DNA of 64,000 nucleotides from Fusibacter sp. A1 (GTDB lineage Bacteria; Bacillota; Clostridia; Peptostreptococcales; Acidaminobacteraceae). A program made the translations under genes and the position numbers. The stretch is taken from positions 124,001-188,000 of the forward strand of contig NZ_QQWI01000001.1 of assembly GCF_004125825.1 (NCBI RefSeq), in the 5' to 3' direction. The first letter of the stretch is position 1. The number at the start of each line of letters is the position of its first letter. The notes beneath the pieces are model-generated. The model was not told the DNA's origin and ran no database searches. It saw only the letters and a list, made by a program, of their open reading frames with translations. This document shows positions 45,338 to 53,854 of the stretch, piece after piece.

Positions 45338-46735
45338 TCAGTACCCCAGTACTTTTTTAAGGGCTTCCTGATGTTGCGTCCTATACTGGATGATCTTCTC
45401 GTCCATCTCTTTTACTTTACCCGCCTCATTCAACCAAAACTCCTGATCCTTCATGCGGTTCAGCTCTTCGATGGTTTTTCCCTGTTGTTCTATCCAGGTG
45501 TAGTATTTCAAATTATGCCATCTCAGACGGTTGTGTTTGTCGCCTTCATAAAAATCACTCTCGCTCTGATAACCGATGATCCGCTCATAGACGGCCTTGG
45601 CCTCATGCTCGCTGTACTCAGGCATGTTTTTCATCACCGAATAGTATCTGTCGATTCCGTCCGTTGCGACAGTGAATACATTTTCACCATCCTTGAGGTC
45701 ATAATATTTTGCCGTTTTAATCGCCGCGATAATATTCGCACAGCCCGAAATCCCAAGGCAGGTGGATAGTTTGTCTATAAGCGCTTCAGGGATAAACCGG
45801 CTCAAATAGGCTTTTCCGGTCTCTGAGTGGAACAGCTTTAAAAGCCGTTTGGCGTCCATGTCGTCAATGAGCACCACACCGTCTGTGTTCATCACATTGT
45901 GTATCCACGTGACATGCTTGTCCCCGATGCCTTGAATGTCATGCCCGCCGTAGCCGTTTAATGCGAGTGTCGGACACTGGACAGGTTCTCCTGCGACCAC
46001 CTTGGCTTTGGGAAAGACCTTTTTGATCCTGTCACCACTTGCGATGGTTCCAGCAGAACCGACAGTAAGTACGACCGCTGCGATCTCTTCGTTTCCTATT
46101 TTTTCGTCCTTCACCAGTTCGACCATGGTGCCGCCAGTCACGTACTCATGGAATCTGTAATTGGCAAAAGATTCGAACTGGTTGAGTATTCTGATGGTAT
46201 CCGGCGACTCTGCCACAAGCTCGTGGGTCTTGTCGTAGATTTCCTTCACATTCGATTCGCACCCCGGCGTGGCGATCACATCGGAGCCGTACCTTCTTAT
46301 GATCTCAAACCTTTCTTCGGACATCTCTTCTGGTAGGATCACAAGCGACTTATACTGCATACGCGCGCTCACCCACGCTCCGCCCACACCGTAGTTACCT
46401 GTAGATGGCCACACGAGCGTGTGATGGGTAGGGTCCACTTCACCACTTACCGTTTTTTCTGTAAGGACGGAATAGGTCGGACCCACCTTATGGGAACCTG
46501 AGGGAAAATCCTTGGCATACATCACAATGATGTTGGCGTCCACTCCGGTAAAGCTTGGAGGCAGTATGAAATACCTGTAGGAGTCGTCGGCATTGCGCCA
46601 GTTGATATTATACAGATTTACGGGATGCAGCGGGTCCTCCTTTGCCATTTTCAGCGCCATCTTCCTGATGTCCGCATCGATGGTCGAAGGGTGCAGCATT
46701 TCTTCGTAGGTAGGTCCTATGACTGGAATTTTCAT
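45338..46735 (-). CDS. Cysteine-synthase-fold PLP enzyme of a purine-type cluster
   Basis: 465 residues, fold-type II PLP enzyme. PLP-lysine in SGSHKVGPTYSVL near 100, cofactor cup WPSTGNYGVGG near 140, and a glycine loop TVGSAGTIASGD. Unlike diaminopropionate ammonia-lyase (YgeX), the PLP segment reads SGSHKVGP, so it is not obviously YgeX. It is longer than cysteine synthase by ~150 residues, with a helical C-terminal extension rich in Tyr/Trp. It probably acts as a lyase or deaminase on an intermediate of the pathway. RBS TTAGGAGG. Confidence 0.82.
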   Translation of the reverse strand: MKIPVIGPTYEEMLHPSTIDADIRKMALKMAKEDPLHPVNLYNINWRNADDSYRYFILPPSFTGVDANIIVMYAKDFPSGSHKVGPTYSVLTEKTVSGEVDPTHHTLVWPSTGNYGVGGAWVSARMQYKSLVILPEEMSEERFEIIRRYGSDVIATPGCESNVKEIYDKTHELVAESPDTIRILNQFESFANYRFHEYVTGGTMVELVKDEKIGNEEIAAVVLTVGSAGTIASGDRIKKVFPKAKVVAGEPVQCPTLALNGYGGHDIQGIGDKHVTWIHNVMNTDGVVLIDDMDAKRLLKLFHSETGKAYLSRFIPEALIDKLSTCLGISGCANIIAAIKTAKYYDLKDGENVFTVATDGIDRYYSVMKNMPEYSEHEAKAVYERIIGYQSESDFYEGDKHNRLRWHNLKYYTWIEQQGKTIEELNRMKDQEFWLNEAGKVKEMDEKIIQYRTQHQEALKKVLGY

Positions 46736-46745
46736 GAGTCGCCTC

Positions 46746-47708
46746 CTAAAGGGTCAGAGCCATAACGGCTTTTGCGGTGTGTAGTCTGTTTTCAGCTTCC
46801 TGATAGACGATGGAATGTTGCCCGTCGATCACCGAATCCTCCACCTCGTTGCCCCTGTCGGCAGGCAGGGCATGCATGTAATGGACATTGGGATGCGCTG
46901 TGTCCATCAGCTTTTCCGTGCATTTCCAGTGCTTATGGTCTTCGAGTCTAGGTTCTGGACCTTTTCCGCTCCATGAGCCCCAGTTTTTTGGAATGACGAT
47001 GTCGGCATCTTTAAAAGCCTCTTCGATATTTCCTATTACCCTGAAGCTTCCGCCGTGCTTGCTTGCGTTTTCTTTGGCTTCTTCAATCACCCAATCAGGC
47101 AGCTCAAATCCAGGAGGATGTGCCAAGGTGACATTCATTCCGTATCTAGGGAAGAGCAGGGCCTGCGTGAGGGGTACGCTGATGGGTTTTTTATGGCTTG
47201 TGGCAAATGCCCAGATAATCGATACGTTCAAACCCTTTGTAGACTCGTGCTTTTCCTTGATGGTCATGAGGTCTGCTAGTCCCTGCATCGGATGATACAG
47301 GTCGCACTGCAGGTTCATGACGGGTCTTGAGGCGTACTTGGCCATCTCGGTGATGTACTTGTTTCCGATCTCCCAGTCGCAATATCTGCAGGCAAGTCCG
47401 TGTCCGAAACTCGACAGGATGACTCCGGTGTCCTTTGCCACTTCACCGTGGCTGATCTGCATGGTGGAGGTATCCAGATAGTTCGCATGCCCTCCAAGTT
47501 GGGCGATGCCCATTTCCATCGAGTTCCTTGTCCTTGTGGAGGCCTCGAAAAACATCAAGGCGATGGTCTTGTATTCGAGTATCGGTGTCTTGATGTCCAT
47601 GTAATGTCTTCGTTTTAAATCACTCGCTGTTTCAAGCGCCATATCAATCTGATCGTTGGTCCAATCCCTAAGTGTGATGAAGTGTTTTCCTTTAAGTGTT
47701 CCGTACAT
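46746..47708 (-). CDS. YgeW-like carbamoyltransferase
   Basis: 320 residues of the aspartate/ornithine carbamoyltransferase superfamily. Carbamoyl-phosphate motif STRTR in FFEASTRTRNSM, LYHPMQGLADLMT with the HPxQ motif, and HALPADRG at the place of HCLP. It lacks the long insertion of E. coli YgeW (about 396 residues), so it could be a ureidoglycine- or other ureido-compound transcarbamylase. In catabolic direction it would release carbamoyl phosphate for ATP formation; no carbamate kinase is in the window. CCGGAGG precedes the ATG. Confidence 0.88.
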   Translation of the reverse strand: MYGTLKGKHFITLRDWTNDQIDMALETASDLKRRHYMDIKTPILEYKTIALMFFEASTRTRNSMEMGIAQLGGHANYLDTSTMQISHGEVAKDTGVILSSFGHGLACRYCDWEIGNKYITEMAKYASRPVMNLQCDLYHPMQGLADLMTIKEKHESTKGLNVSIIWAFATSHKKPISVPLTQALLFPRYGMNVTLAHPPGFELPDWVIEEAKENASKHGGSFRVIGNIEEAFKDADIVIPKNWGSWSGKGPEPRLEDHKHWKCTEKLMDTAHPNVHYMHALPADRGNEVEDSVIDGQHSIVYQEAENRLHTAKAVMALTL

Positions 47709-47749
47709 GTGAGTACCTCCGGTTTTAAAGTAGTGGTCGATAAATGGCT

Positions 47750-48940
47750 TTATCCTTTTAAATCAGCGACAAAACACGCATAGGTCGTTATCGCTTTTCT
47801 GATATCCTCTTTTCTGATCTTTTCATTTGGAGCATGGGCCTCTTTCTCATCACCTGGTCCGTAACCGATACAAGGAATCCCGTTCATTCCCATGATTGCC
47901 ACGCCATTGGTGGAAAAAGTCCATTTGTCAGTGACAGGGGCTTCTCCGTGCATCTTTAGATGCGCATCGTTAAGGTGCTTGACAAGCATATGGTCCTCAG
48001 GGATCGTCCAGGTCGGAAACTCGCAGGGCACATCCTGCACAAGTCCCGTATAAGAAGCCTTATCGTACCTGTACATGTCAACCACCGCGCCGTAGTCCTT
48101 GACGGTTGCAAGGGATCTGATCTGGTCGACCGCGTATCCTGGGGATTCTCCTGTGGTGAGTCTTCTGTCTATCGAAACGGCGCAGCTGTCGGCCACAGCG
48201 CACCTTGAAGGCGAGCTATAGAATATTTCAGACACAGCAAGCGTTCCTTTTCCTAAAAAGTCATCGTGGATCAGCTTCTCGTTGAGTGCTTCGAGCTCGT
48301 TGATTATCTTTGCCATCTTGTAGATCGCGTTGTCTCCACGTTCGGGCGCAGAACCGTGGGCGCTCGTACCCGAGACATCCACCCTGATCTCCATACGCCC
48401 GCGCTGGCCCCTGTAAACCCCCAGGCTGGTCGGTTCAGTAATGACGACAAACTCAGGGACAATCACCTTCTCGTTTAGGATATGTTGCCAGCAAAGTCCG
48501 TCACAGTCCTCCTCTTGGACGCTTCCAACGACCCAAAGGGAGACACCTTCAAGTAAACCCATGCTTTTGAGCATTCCCGCGGCATAAACAGCACTGATAA
48601 ATCCTCCGGTCTGGTCCGAGGCGCCTCTTCCGAATATATGTAGGTCATCTTCTTTTCCGGTAAAGGGATCAAAGGTCCAGTTGGTCAGGTTCCCCACATC
48701 CACCGTGTCGATATGACCGTCGAATGCGATGATTCTTGCCCCGGATCCCACACGACCCAGTATGTTTCCCATTTTATCGATGATTATTTCGTCAAAATCG
48801 AGTGCCTCCATTTCCTTTGCAATCCGAGACACCACTTCTTTTTCGTTACAGCTTGTGGAGGGAAGTGCGATCAGGTCTCTTAAAAACTTAAACGTGTTCT
48901 TCTCATTGGCTTTCATCCATTCCATCATCTTTTGTCTCAT
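47750..48940 (-). CDS. M20-family hydrolase, YgeY-like
   Basis: 396 residues. M20 dinuclear zinc sites: [17 protein letters not shown] (Asp), catalytic and ligand Glu in VQEEDCDG, Glu in VITEPTSLG, and His in EAHAPNEKI. The dimerisation domain carries [13 protein letters not shown]. YgeY-type enzymes sit in purine/selenium-linked clusters and probably hydrolyse an N-acyl or ureido intermediate. Its ATG overlaps the FAD-subunit stop by four bases. Confidence 0.9.
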   Translation of the reverse strand: MRQKMMEWMKANEKNTFKFLRDLIALPSTSCNEKEVVSRIAKEMEALDFDEIIIDKMGNILGRVGSGARIIAFDGHIDTVDVGNLTNWTFDPFTGKEDDLHIFGRGASDQTGGFISAVYAAGMLKSMGLLEGVSLWVVGSVQEEDCDGLCWQHILNEKVIVPEFVVITEPTSLGVYRGQRGRMEIRVDVSGTSAHGSAPERGDNAIYKMAKIINELEALNEKLIHDDFLGKGTLAVSEIFYSSPSRCAVADSCAVSIDRRLTTGESPGYAVDQIRSLATVKDYGAVVDMYRYDKASYTGLVQDVPCEFPTWTIPEDHMLVKHLNDAHLKMHGEAPVTDKWTFSTNGVAIMGMNGIPCIGYGPGDEKEAHAPNEKIRKEDIRKAITTYACFVADLKG

Positions 48941-49758
48941 TCTTCATCCTCGATCCATTTTCTGAGTAGGTTCACTGCCACTTTTTCCCTGTAGTTCTTC
49001 GTCGACCTTTTATCGTCTTTACTCCTGAATAGCGCCTGATAGCCGGACAGGATATGCTCCACTTCATCCGGACTATCGCTGCAGCTGTCGATCTGACGCT
49101 CCAGCTGGATGTCCCTTATCACCACATCGTTTAGCGCACCGATCGCCACCCTTGACCCATTCTCTGTAAGCAGGGCGATGAAAGACACCTTTGACAAGAT
49201 GCTCGATCGCCGCTGACCCATTTTCTTATACAGGTGTTTCTTCACATCCAACTTTGGGAGGATGACTTCGATTAAAAGCTCGTTGGGTATTCTTTGAGTC
49301 TTGTATTTTCCCAAGATGAAATCCTGGACAGCTATAATTCTTGAACCTTCTTTCGACTGCAGTCTCACTTTGGCATCCGCCGCATAAAAGACAGGCAGAA
49401 GATCCGCCACACTTGCTGCGTTAGCAATGTTGCCGCCTACCGTAGCGGCGTTTCTTATAGCCGGTGTCGCCATGAGTGCTACGACCTCTTTCAGGTACAC
49501 AGGTAGGATTTCGCTCTCTACGCACTGGGCCTGTGTGACAGCGGATCCGATAAGGTAGTCGGTGGATGTTTCTGTGATCTTCTGAAGTTCTTCAAGCTGA
49601 GAGACAAGAATCACATCCCCTTTGAAGGCTCTTTTCGCCCCTTGCCAGTTTCTCGCCCTGATCATAAGGTCTGTGCCTCCAGCCAGAGGGATCAGACTTT
49701 TCCCGCTCATCATATCGAGTGCTTCATCAAGGTGTTTGGGTCTATAGCAGCTATACAT
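48937..49758 (-). CDS. Molybdenum hydroxylase, FAD-binding subunit (set 2)
   Basis: About 273 residues. Canonical [12 protein letters not shown] and [17 protein letters not shown] flavin motifs, and a C-terminal CO-dehydrogenase flavoprotein domain. ATG 49758 is chosen because AGGAGG lies eight bases before it; a GTG at 49767 overlaps that site. It overlaps the FeS gene by eight bases. Confidence 0.93.
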   Translation of the reverse strand: MYSCYRPKHLDEALDMMSGKSLIPLAGGTDLMIRARNWQGAKRAFKGDVILVSQLEELQKITETSTDYLIGSAVTQAQCVESEILPVYLKEVVALMATPAIRNAATVGGNIANAASVADLLPVFYAADAKVRLQSKEGSRIIAVQDFILGKYKTQRIPNELLIEVILPKLDVKKHLYKKMGQRRSSILSKVSFIALLTENGSRVAIGALNDVVIRDIQLERQIDSCSDSPDEVEHILSGYQALFRSKDDKRSTKNYREKVAVNLLRKWIEDEE

Positions 49759-50224
49759 CTTCTCCACCTCCTAAATCCATACTTTTTACCGCGTCAAAAA
49801 TCGTCTGATACCCTGTGCACCTGCAAAGGTTACCTGACAGGGCCGATTTGATCGTCTTATCCTCTAAGGGCTGTCCGCTTTTTAAAAGGGCTCCCACCGC
49901 CATCACCATGCCCGGAGTGCAGTAGCCGCACTGCACCGCTCCATATTCGAGAAACGCGCGTTCGATCCTTTGGTATTCCTCAGTAGCCGCGTAACCCTCG
50001 ATGGTGATCACCGACTTTCCTATCACGTTGCCCACCGGAACGACACAGGAGTTGAGGATCTGTCCGTCTATAAACACGAGGCATGCTCCACATTCCCCCT
50101 CTTGGCAGCCCTCTTTGGTTCCTGTCAGTCCAAAATCGATTCTTAACACATCGAGCAATCTTCTTGTCAGCTCACAGCCCATATTTATCATTTTTCCATT
50201 CAATTCAAATGAAATATTATTCAT
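49751..50224 (-). CDS. Molybdenum hydroxylase, 2Fe-2S subunit (set 2)
   Basis: 157 residues with both 2Fe-2S sites: GCQEGECGAC...NSC and QCGYCTPGMVM...GNLCRCTGYQ. All ligands are intact. ATG overlaps the Mo-subunit stop (ATGA). Confidence 0.95.
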   Translation of the reverse strand: MNNISFELNGKMINMGCELTRRLLDVLRIDFGLTGTKEGCQEGECGACLVFIDGQILNSCVVPVGNVIGKSVITIEGYAATEEYQRIERAFLEYGAVQCGYCTPGMVMAVGALLKSGQPLEDKTIKSALSGNLCRCTGYQTIFDAVKSMDLGGGEDV

Positions 50225-52305
50225 AGCAGATTCCTTTCAATGACTTCTGGAGTGACCGGTATATGGTTCGTTTTTATCTTCATCGCATGCTCCACAGCAG
50301 ATGCCACGGCAGGAGCAACACCCACAAGTGTCAGCTCTCCCACAGCCTTTGCTCCAAATGGGCCGTCTTCGTAACGGTTGATGATCCAGTCCGCGTGCAT
50401 GTCTGGGATATCCATCGTCGTCGGAATGGGGTAGCTTGCAAAGGCTGTCTGCTCTATAAGTCCATCACGTGAAGTCATGTCCTCCATCAGCGCATAACCA
50501 AGTCCTTGCACGATGCCTCCATGGATCTGACCCATCAGCAAATTCTCATCAATGGGGATGCCTACGTCATATGCGCCCCAGATGTCCGTGCAGCTCACCT
50601 CATAGCTGATCGGATCAACCTCTACTCTTGCAAGAAGAGCCGACCAGGAATATGCCATGTAGGCATTTCCCTTAAGCGTTTCCTGGTCCCATTTTATATA
50701 TTCGGGCTGAACAAAGTTTTCAGTGATGAGCACCTCACCCCTTTCGTTCATCCTCTCCTTTAACTTGACCGCCGCTTTCGCTATCAAGGCTCCGACCACC
50801 ATGGTCGTCCTCGATGCGACTGTCGGTCCCGAGTCAGGAACCTTGAAGGTGTCAGGGGTCTCATATCTAACCCTGTCCATCTCGATATCAAGCACAGAAG
50901 CCACTATTTTTGAGAGTGTCGTGATCGCACCCTGGCCCATTTCGACATTGGACACAAGGATGGTCACGCAGTCGTCGGTCTCTTTTCTTAACTTCACAAC
51001 CGCCTTGATGTGGGTCGCCTCGCCATCGCCTGTAAAGCCGCCGCCATGGGGAATGACCGAAACGCCATACCCTACCAGCGGTTCATTCTTTCGTTTTATG
51101 GTTTGATAATCGCTTATCGACTCCAGAAGGTCTGTGAGTTCGTTTAAGAAGATGTTCTCGTGGAAGATGCCGCCTGTGGATGTCTCATCGCCTTTTTTGA
51201 CATAATGCATCCTTCTAAACTCAAGGGGGTCCGCATTCATCCTGTCGGCCAGATGGTTCATATGCAGTTCGAGCGCATACATGCTTTGTGGTGCTCCGAA
51301 TCCTCTGAAAGCACCGGTGAACACATTGTTTGTCTTGATGGTTCTCCCCCTGACCCTAAGGTTCTTGACAAGATAACTGCCCGTCATTGTCAGGATGGAC
51401 CTTTGGAGCACGACATCGCTTAAACCAAGATAAGAACCCGCATCGAGCAGAATGTCAAAATCCATGCCGACGATCCTGCCGTCTTTGAGATAGCTCGTGA
51501 CCTGGGTTTCTGATGGATGACGCTTGGTTGAGAAAGCCATATCCTCCCGCCTGTCAAACACAAGCCTGACCGGTCGCTTTAGCCGGTAGGCGGCAATGGC
51601 CACCTGACAGGCTAGCAAGGAGGGATATTCCTCTTTTCCGCCAAAGGCGCCACCTGTCGCTGACTGGATGACCCTAAGTCTGGTCTCGTCGAATCCGAAA
51701 CTGTGTTTGAGGGCGTTAAGGATGTAGTAAGGGCATTGAAGCGATCCGTACACGGTAACCACGTCGTCTTCATAAGTTCCTACAACTCCTTGTTTTTCCA
51801 TATACAGCTGCTCCTGATAAGACGTAGAGAATGATTCGCTGAACTTCTCATCATACTCAAGATGCACAAGGCTTCCTTTTTCAAAGGTGTGGTCTGTCAG
51901 CGTATGACCCTCTAAAAGAGAGGCTGAGAGCATATCGAACACGGGTGTTTCTTCTATGTAATTCACAGTTATTCCAGACATGTACTCCAAGACGACATCC
52001 TTATCCTCACCGACGACCAGTGCGATGGGTTCTCCGATATAGGTCACTCTTTCCTCAGCGAAGATCGGCATGTCCTTTTCTATCATGGCGACTTCATTAT
52101 GTTCCACCGCATCCTTGCCGCTGATCACAAAGACACCTTCCTTGTGGCAAGGAAACTCGATGGACTCGATTCTCGCGTTTGCTACCGTGCTTCTTAGTGT
52201 CTTCGCATACATCATCCCGTCAAAGACGATATCCTCAATATAGTTTGTGACTCCCCGCAGCTTATCTGCGCTATCCACTCGGTGCACCGAATCTGTAATC
52301 TTCAT
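50221..52305 (-). CDS. Molybdenum hydroxylase, molybdopterin-binding subunit (set 2, XdhD-like)
   Basis: 694 residues, about 70 shorter than set 1. Motifs: GGAFGGKEE near 222, AFRGFGAPQ near 345, PDSGPTVASRTTMVVG near 520 and catalytic Glu in FGAKAVGELTL near 660. The PDSG-TVASRTT segment resembles XdhD-type subunits of purine clusters and differs from set 1, so the two hydroxylases probably act on different positions or substrates. It overlaps the upstream nucleotidyltransferase gene by four bases. Confidence 0.92.
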   Translation of the reverse strand: MKITDSVHRVDSADKLRGVTNYIEDIVFDGMMYAKTLRSTVANARIESIEFPCHKEGVFVISGKDAVEHNEVAMIEKDMPIFAEERVTYIGEPIALVVGEDKDVVLEYMSGITVNYIEETPVFDMLSASLLEGHTLTDHTFEKGSLVHLEYDEKFSESFSTSYQEQLYMEKQGVVGTYEDDVVTVYGSLQCPYYILNALKHSFGFDETRLRVIQSATGGAFGGKEEYPSLLACQVAIAAYRLKRPVRLVFDRREDMAFSTKRHPSETQVTSYLKDGRIVGMDFDILLDAGSYLGLSDVVLQRSILTMTGSYLVKNLRVRGRTIKTNNVFTGAFRGFGAPQSMYALELHMNHLADRMNADPLEFRRMHYVKKGDETSTGGIFHENIFLNELTDLLESISDYQTIKRKNEPLVGYGVSVIPHGGGFTGDGEATHIKAVVKLRKETDDCVTILVSNVEMGQGAITTLSKIVASVLDIEMDRVRYETPDTFKVPDSGPTVASRTTMVVGALIAKAAVKLKERMNERGEVLITENFVQPEYIKWDQETLKGNAYMAYSWSALLARVEVDPISYEVSCTDIWGAYDVGIPIDENLLMGQIHGGIVQGLGYALMEDMTSRDGLIEQTAFASYPIPTTMDIPDMHADWIINRYEDGPFGAKAVGELTLVGVAPAVASAVEHAMKIKTNHIPVTPEVIERNLL

Positions 52306-52868
52306 CTGTATCCCTCCACAACATATTTTTCATAATCTTCGGGTGTATCGATATCTATCAGTATTCCAGGATCGTCTACTACCACGTACACCTTAGGTGT
52401 ATCGCTTAAAAATTCTCTTAAGTGCTTGACTTTTGAATCTCTGATGCCCTCAACCACCTTGCTGCTTATCAGAATAGGATGCCCCGCCCTATGGCAGTAG
52501 CTTGGTACCACAAGCTGTGCATCCACCGTCAACATTTTTTGATAGGTACTTGCCTGGGTGAAAGGCATATCCGCAGGGATCAGAAAAAACCTGTCACAGC
52601 GTATCGCCTCGCATCCCATGACCACTGACGAAAACATACCAGACTCATACTCAGGATTCAAAAGAATCCTCACTTTCTCGTAGTTGCTTAAAATAGGAAT
52701 CAAGGACTCCTGTCGATGCCCTACCACCACAAAAATAAGGTCGCAAAAGGCAAGCATGTTGACAATCACACATTCTATCATCGGAACAAAATCGATCGGT
52801 TTTATCAACTTATTCTCACCCATTCGACTGGATAATCCAGCTGCTAAGATTACACCTTCCACCCTCAT
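52302..52868 (-). CDS. MobA/MocA-like molybdenum cofactor nucleotidyltransferase
   Basis: 188 residues. GVILAAGLSSRMGENKLI is the nucleotide-binding signature, and a MDMPF-like segment appears as IPADMPFTQ. MocA-type enzymes (E. coli MocA/YgfJ) add CMP to molybdopterin for xanthine dehydrogenase-type enzymes, so it likely makes the cofactor for the two hydroxylases downstream. First gene of the operon. GGGAGG before the ATG. Confidence 0.9.
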   Translation of the reverse strand: MRVEGVILAAGLSSRMGENKLIKPIDFVPMIECVIVNMLAFCDLIFVVVGHRQESLIPILSNYEKVRILLNPEYESGMFSSVVMGCEAIRCDRFFLIPADMPFTQASTYQKMLTVDAQLVVPSYCHRAGHPILISSKVVEGIRDSKVKHLREFLSDTPKVYVVVDDPGILIDIDTPEDYEKYVVEGYR

Positions 52869-52940
52869 ATTTACAAAACCTCCCTATCAACATGATTTTA
52901 CCCATAAACTTACTGATATCACTTATCAATCACCGAATTT

Positions 52941-52969
52941 TCTATAAATTCACAGTTGGTGATTTGTAA
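52941..52969 (-). promoter_or_regulatory. Probable promoter of the fourteen-gene operon
   Basis: Minus-strand -35 TTACAA (52964-52969), 17-bp spacer, -10 TATAGA (52941-52946), 73 bp before the first start codon. The -35 box is weak, as expected for a regulated promoter. Confidence 0.45.
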
Positions 52970-52980
52970 CAAACCACCAA
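52956..52980. promoter_or_regulatory. Palindromic operator candidate
   Basis: TTGGTGATTTGT and ACAAACCACCAA form a 25-bp near-perfect palindrome (11 of 12 pairs) centred on one base. It covers the candidate -35 box of the purine-type operon, the position expected for a repressor site. Confidence 0.55.
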
Positions 52981-53027
52981 AGATTCTCTTAAATCATCCC
53001 TCATCCATCCCACACCGTCAAAACTGT

Positions 53028-53047
53028 GGCAAAGTAGTGGCAAAGAC
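53028..53047 (+). promoter_or_regulatory. Direct repeats upstream of the response regulator
   Basis: GTGGCAAAG occurs at 53028-53036 and 53039-53047, an 11-bp period typical of OmpR-family half-sites, about 105 bp before the OmpR-type gene. Suggests autoregulation. Confidence 0.45.
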
Positions 53048-53152
53048 CATTTGCAAGTGAGGCATATGTTAAAATGGGTATAGGTGAAATGTACCCAAAT
53101 GGAACGGACAGTCGAATCTACTCACGGATTGTAAAGATAGGATGGAAGAATA

Positions 53153-53854
53153 ATGGCGAAGTTGATTTATGTGGCGGACGATGAAAAGAACATCCGGGAA
53201 CTGATGAAGAGTTTTTTAAAAAACGCAGGTTTTGAGGTGGCTACCTTCGAGACAGGCGATCTGTTATACGAAGCCTTTCTGAAGAAGGAGCCTGACATGA
53301 TTGTTCTGGACCTGATGATGCCAGGTACCGACGGTCTTACCATATGCACCCGTGTCCGGTCCTCTTCACCGGTTCCGATCATCATCGTATCGGCCAGGGA
53401 CAGTGAGCTTGATAGGATCACAGGAATAACCATCGGCAGTGACGACTATCTTGTCAAACCCTTCTCACCAATCGAACTTGTGGCAAGAGTCAATTCCATT
53501 TTTAGACGGATCTCCTTAAGTGGTAGTTCTGAGGTCCAGACCACACTTAACTTCGCAAACATGGTGATCGATGAAAAAACGCGTCAAATCACCTATAAAA
53601 ATACGGTCTTCGACGTCTCCCCGACAGAATTCGATTTTTTAGCCTACCTTTTTAACAATCAGGATAAGGCGGTATCAAGGGAAGAACTGCTCAAGAATGT
53701 CTGGCAATTTGAAGATGTTGTCGATACCAGAGCCACAGACGATGTCGTCAAGCGCTTACGAAAAAAACTTGCCCCCACAGGTGTACGGATAACCGCCGTC
53801 TGGGGATTCGGATTCAAATTGGAGACCAGCGATGAAAAAACAGAAAACACTTAA
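53153..53854 (+). CDS. OmpR-family response regulator
   Basis: 233 residues: receiver (YVADDEKNIRELM, phospho-Asp in IVLDLMMPGTDG, Lys in VKPFSPIEL) and a winged helix ending AVWGFGFKLE. It overlaps the following kinase gene by 23 bases, so it is the kinase's cognate. It is divergent from the purine-type operon across a 284-bp region. Confidence 0.95.
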   Translation: MAKLIYVADDEKNIRELMKSFLKNAGFEVATFETGDLLYEAFLKKEPDMIVLDLMMPGTDGLTICTRVRSSSPVPIIIVSARDSELDRITGITIGSDDYLVKPFSPIELVARVNSIFRRISLSGSSEVQTTLNFANMVIDEKTRQITYKNTVFDVSPTEFDFLAYLFNNQDKAVSREELLKNVWQFEDVVDTRATDDVVKRLRKKLAPTGVRITAVWGFGFKLETSDEKTENT

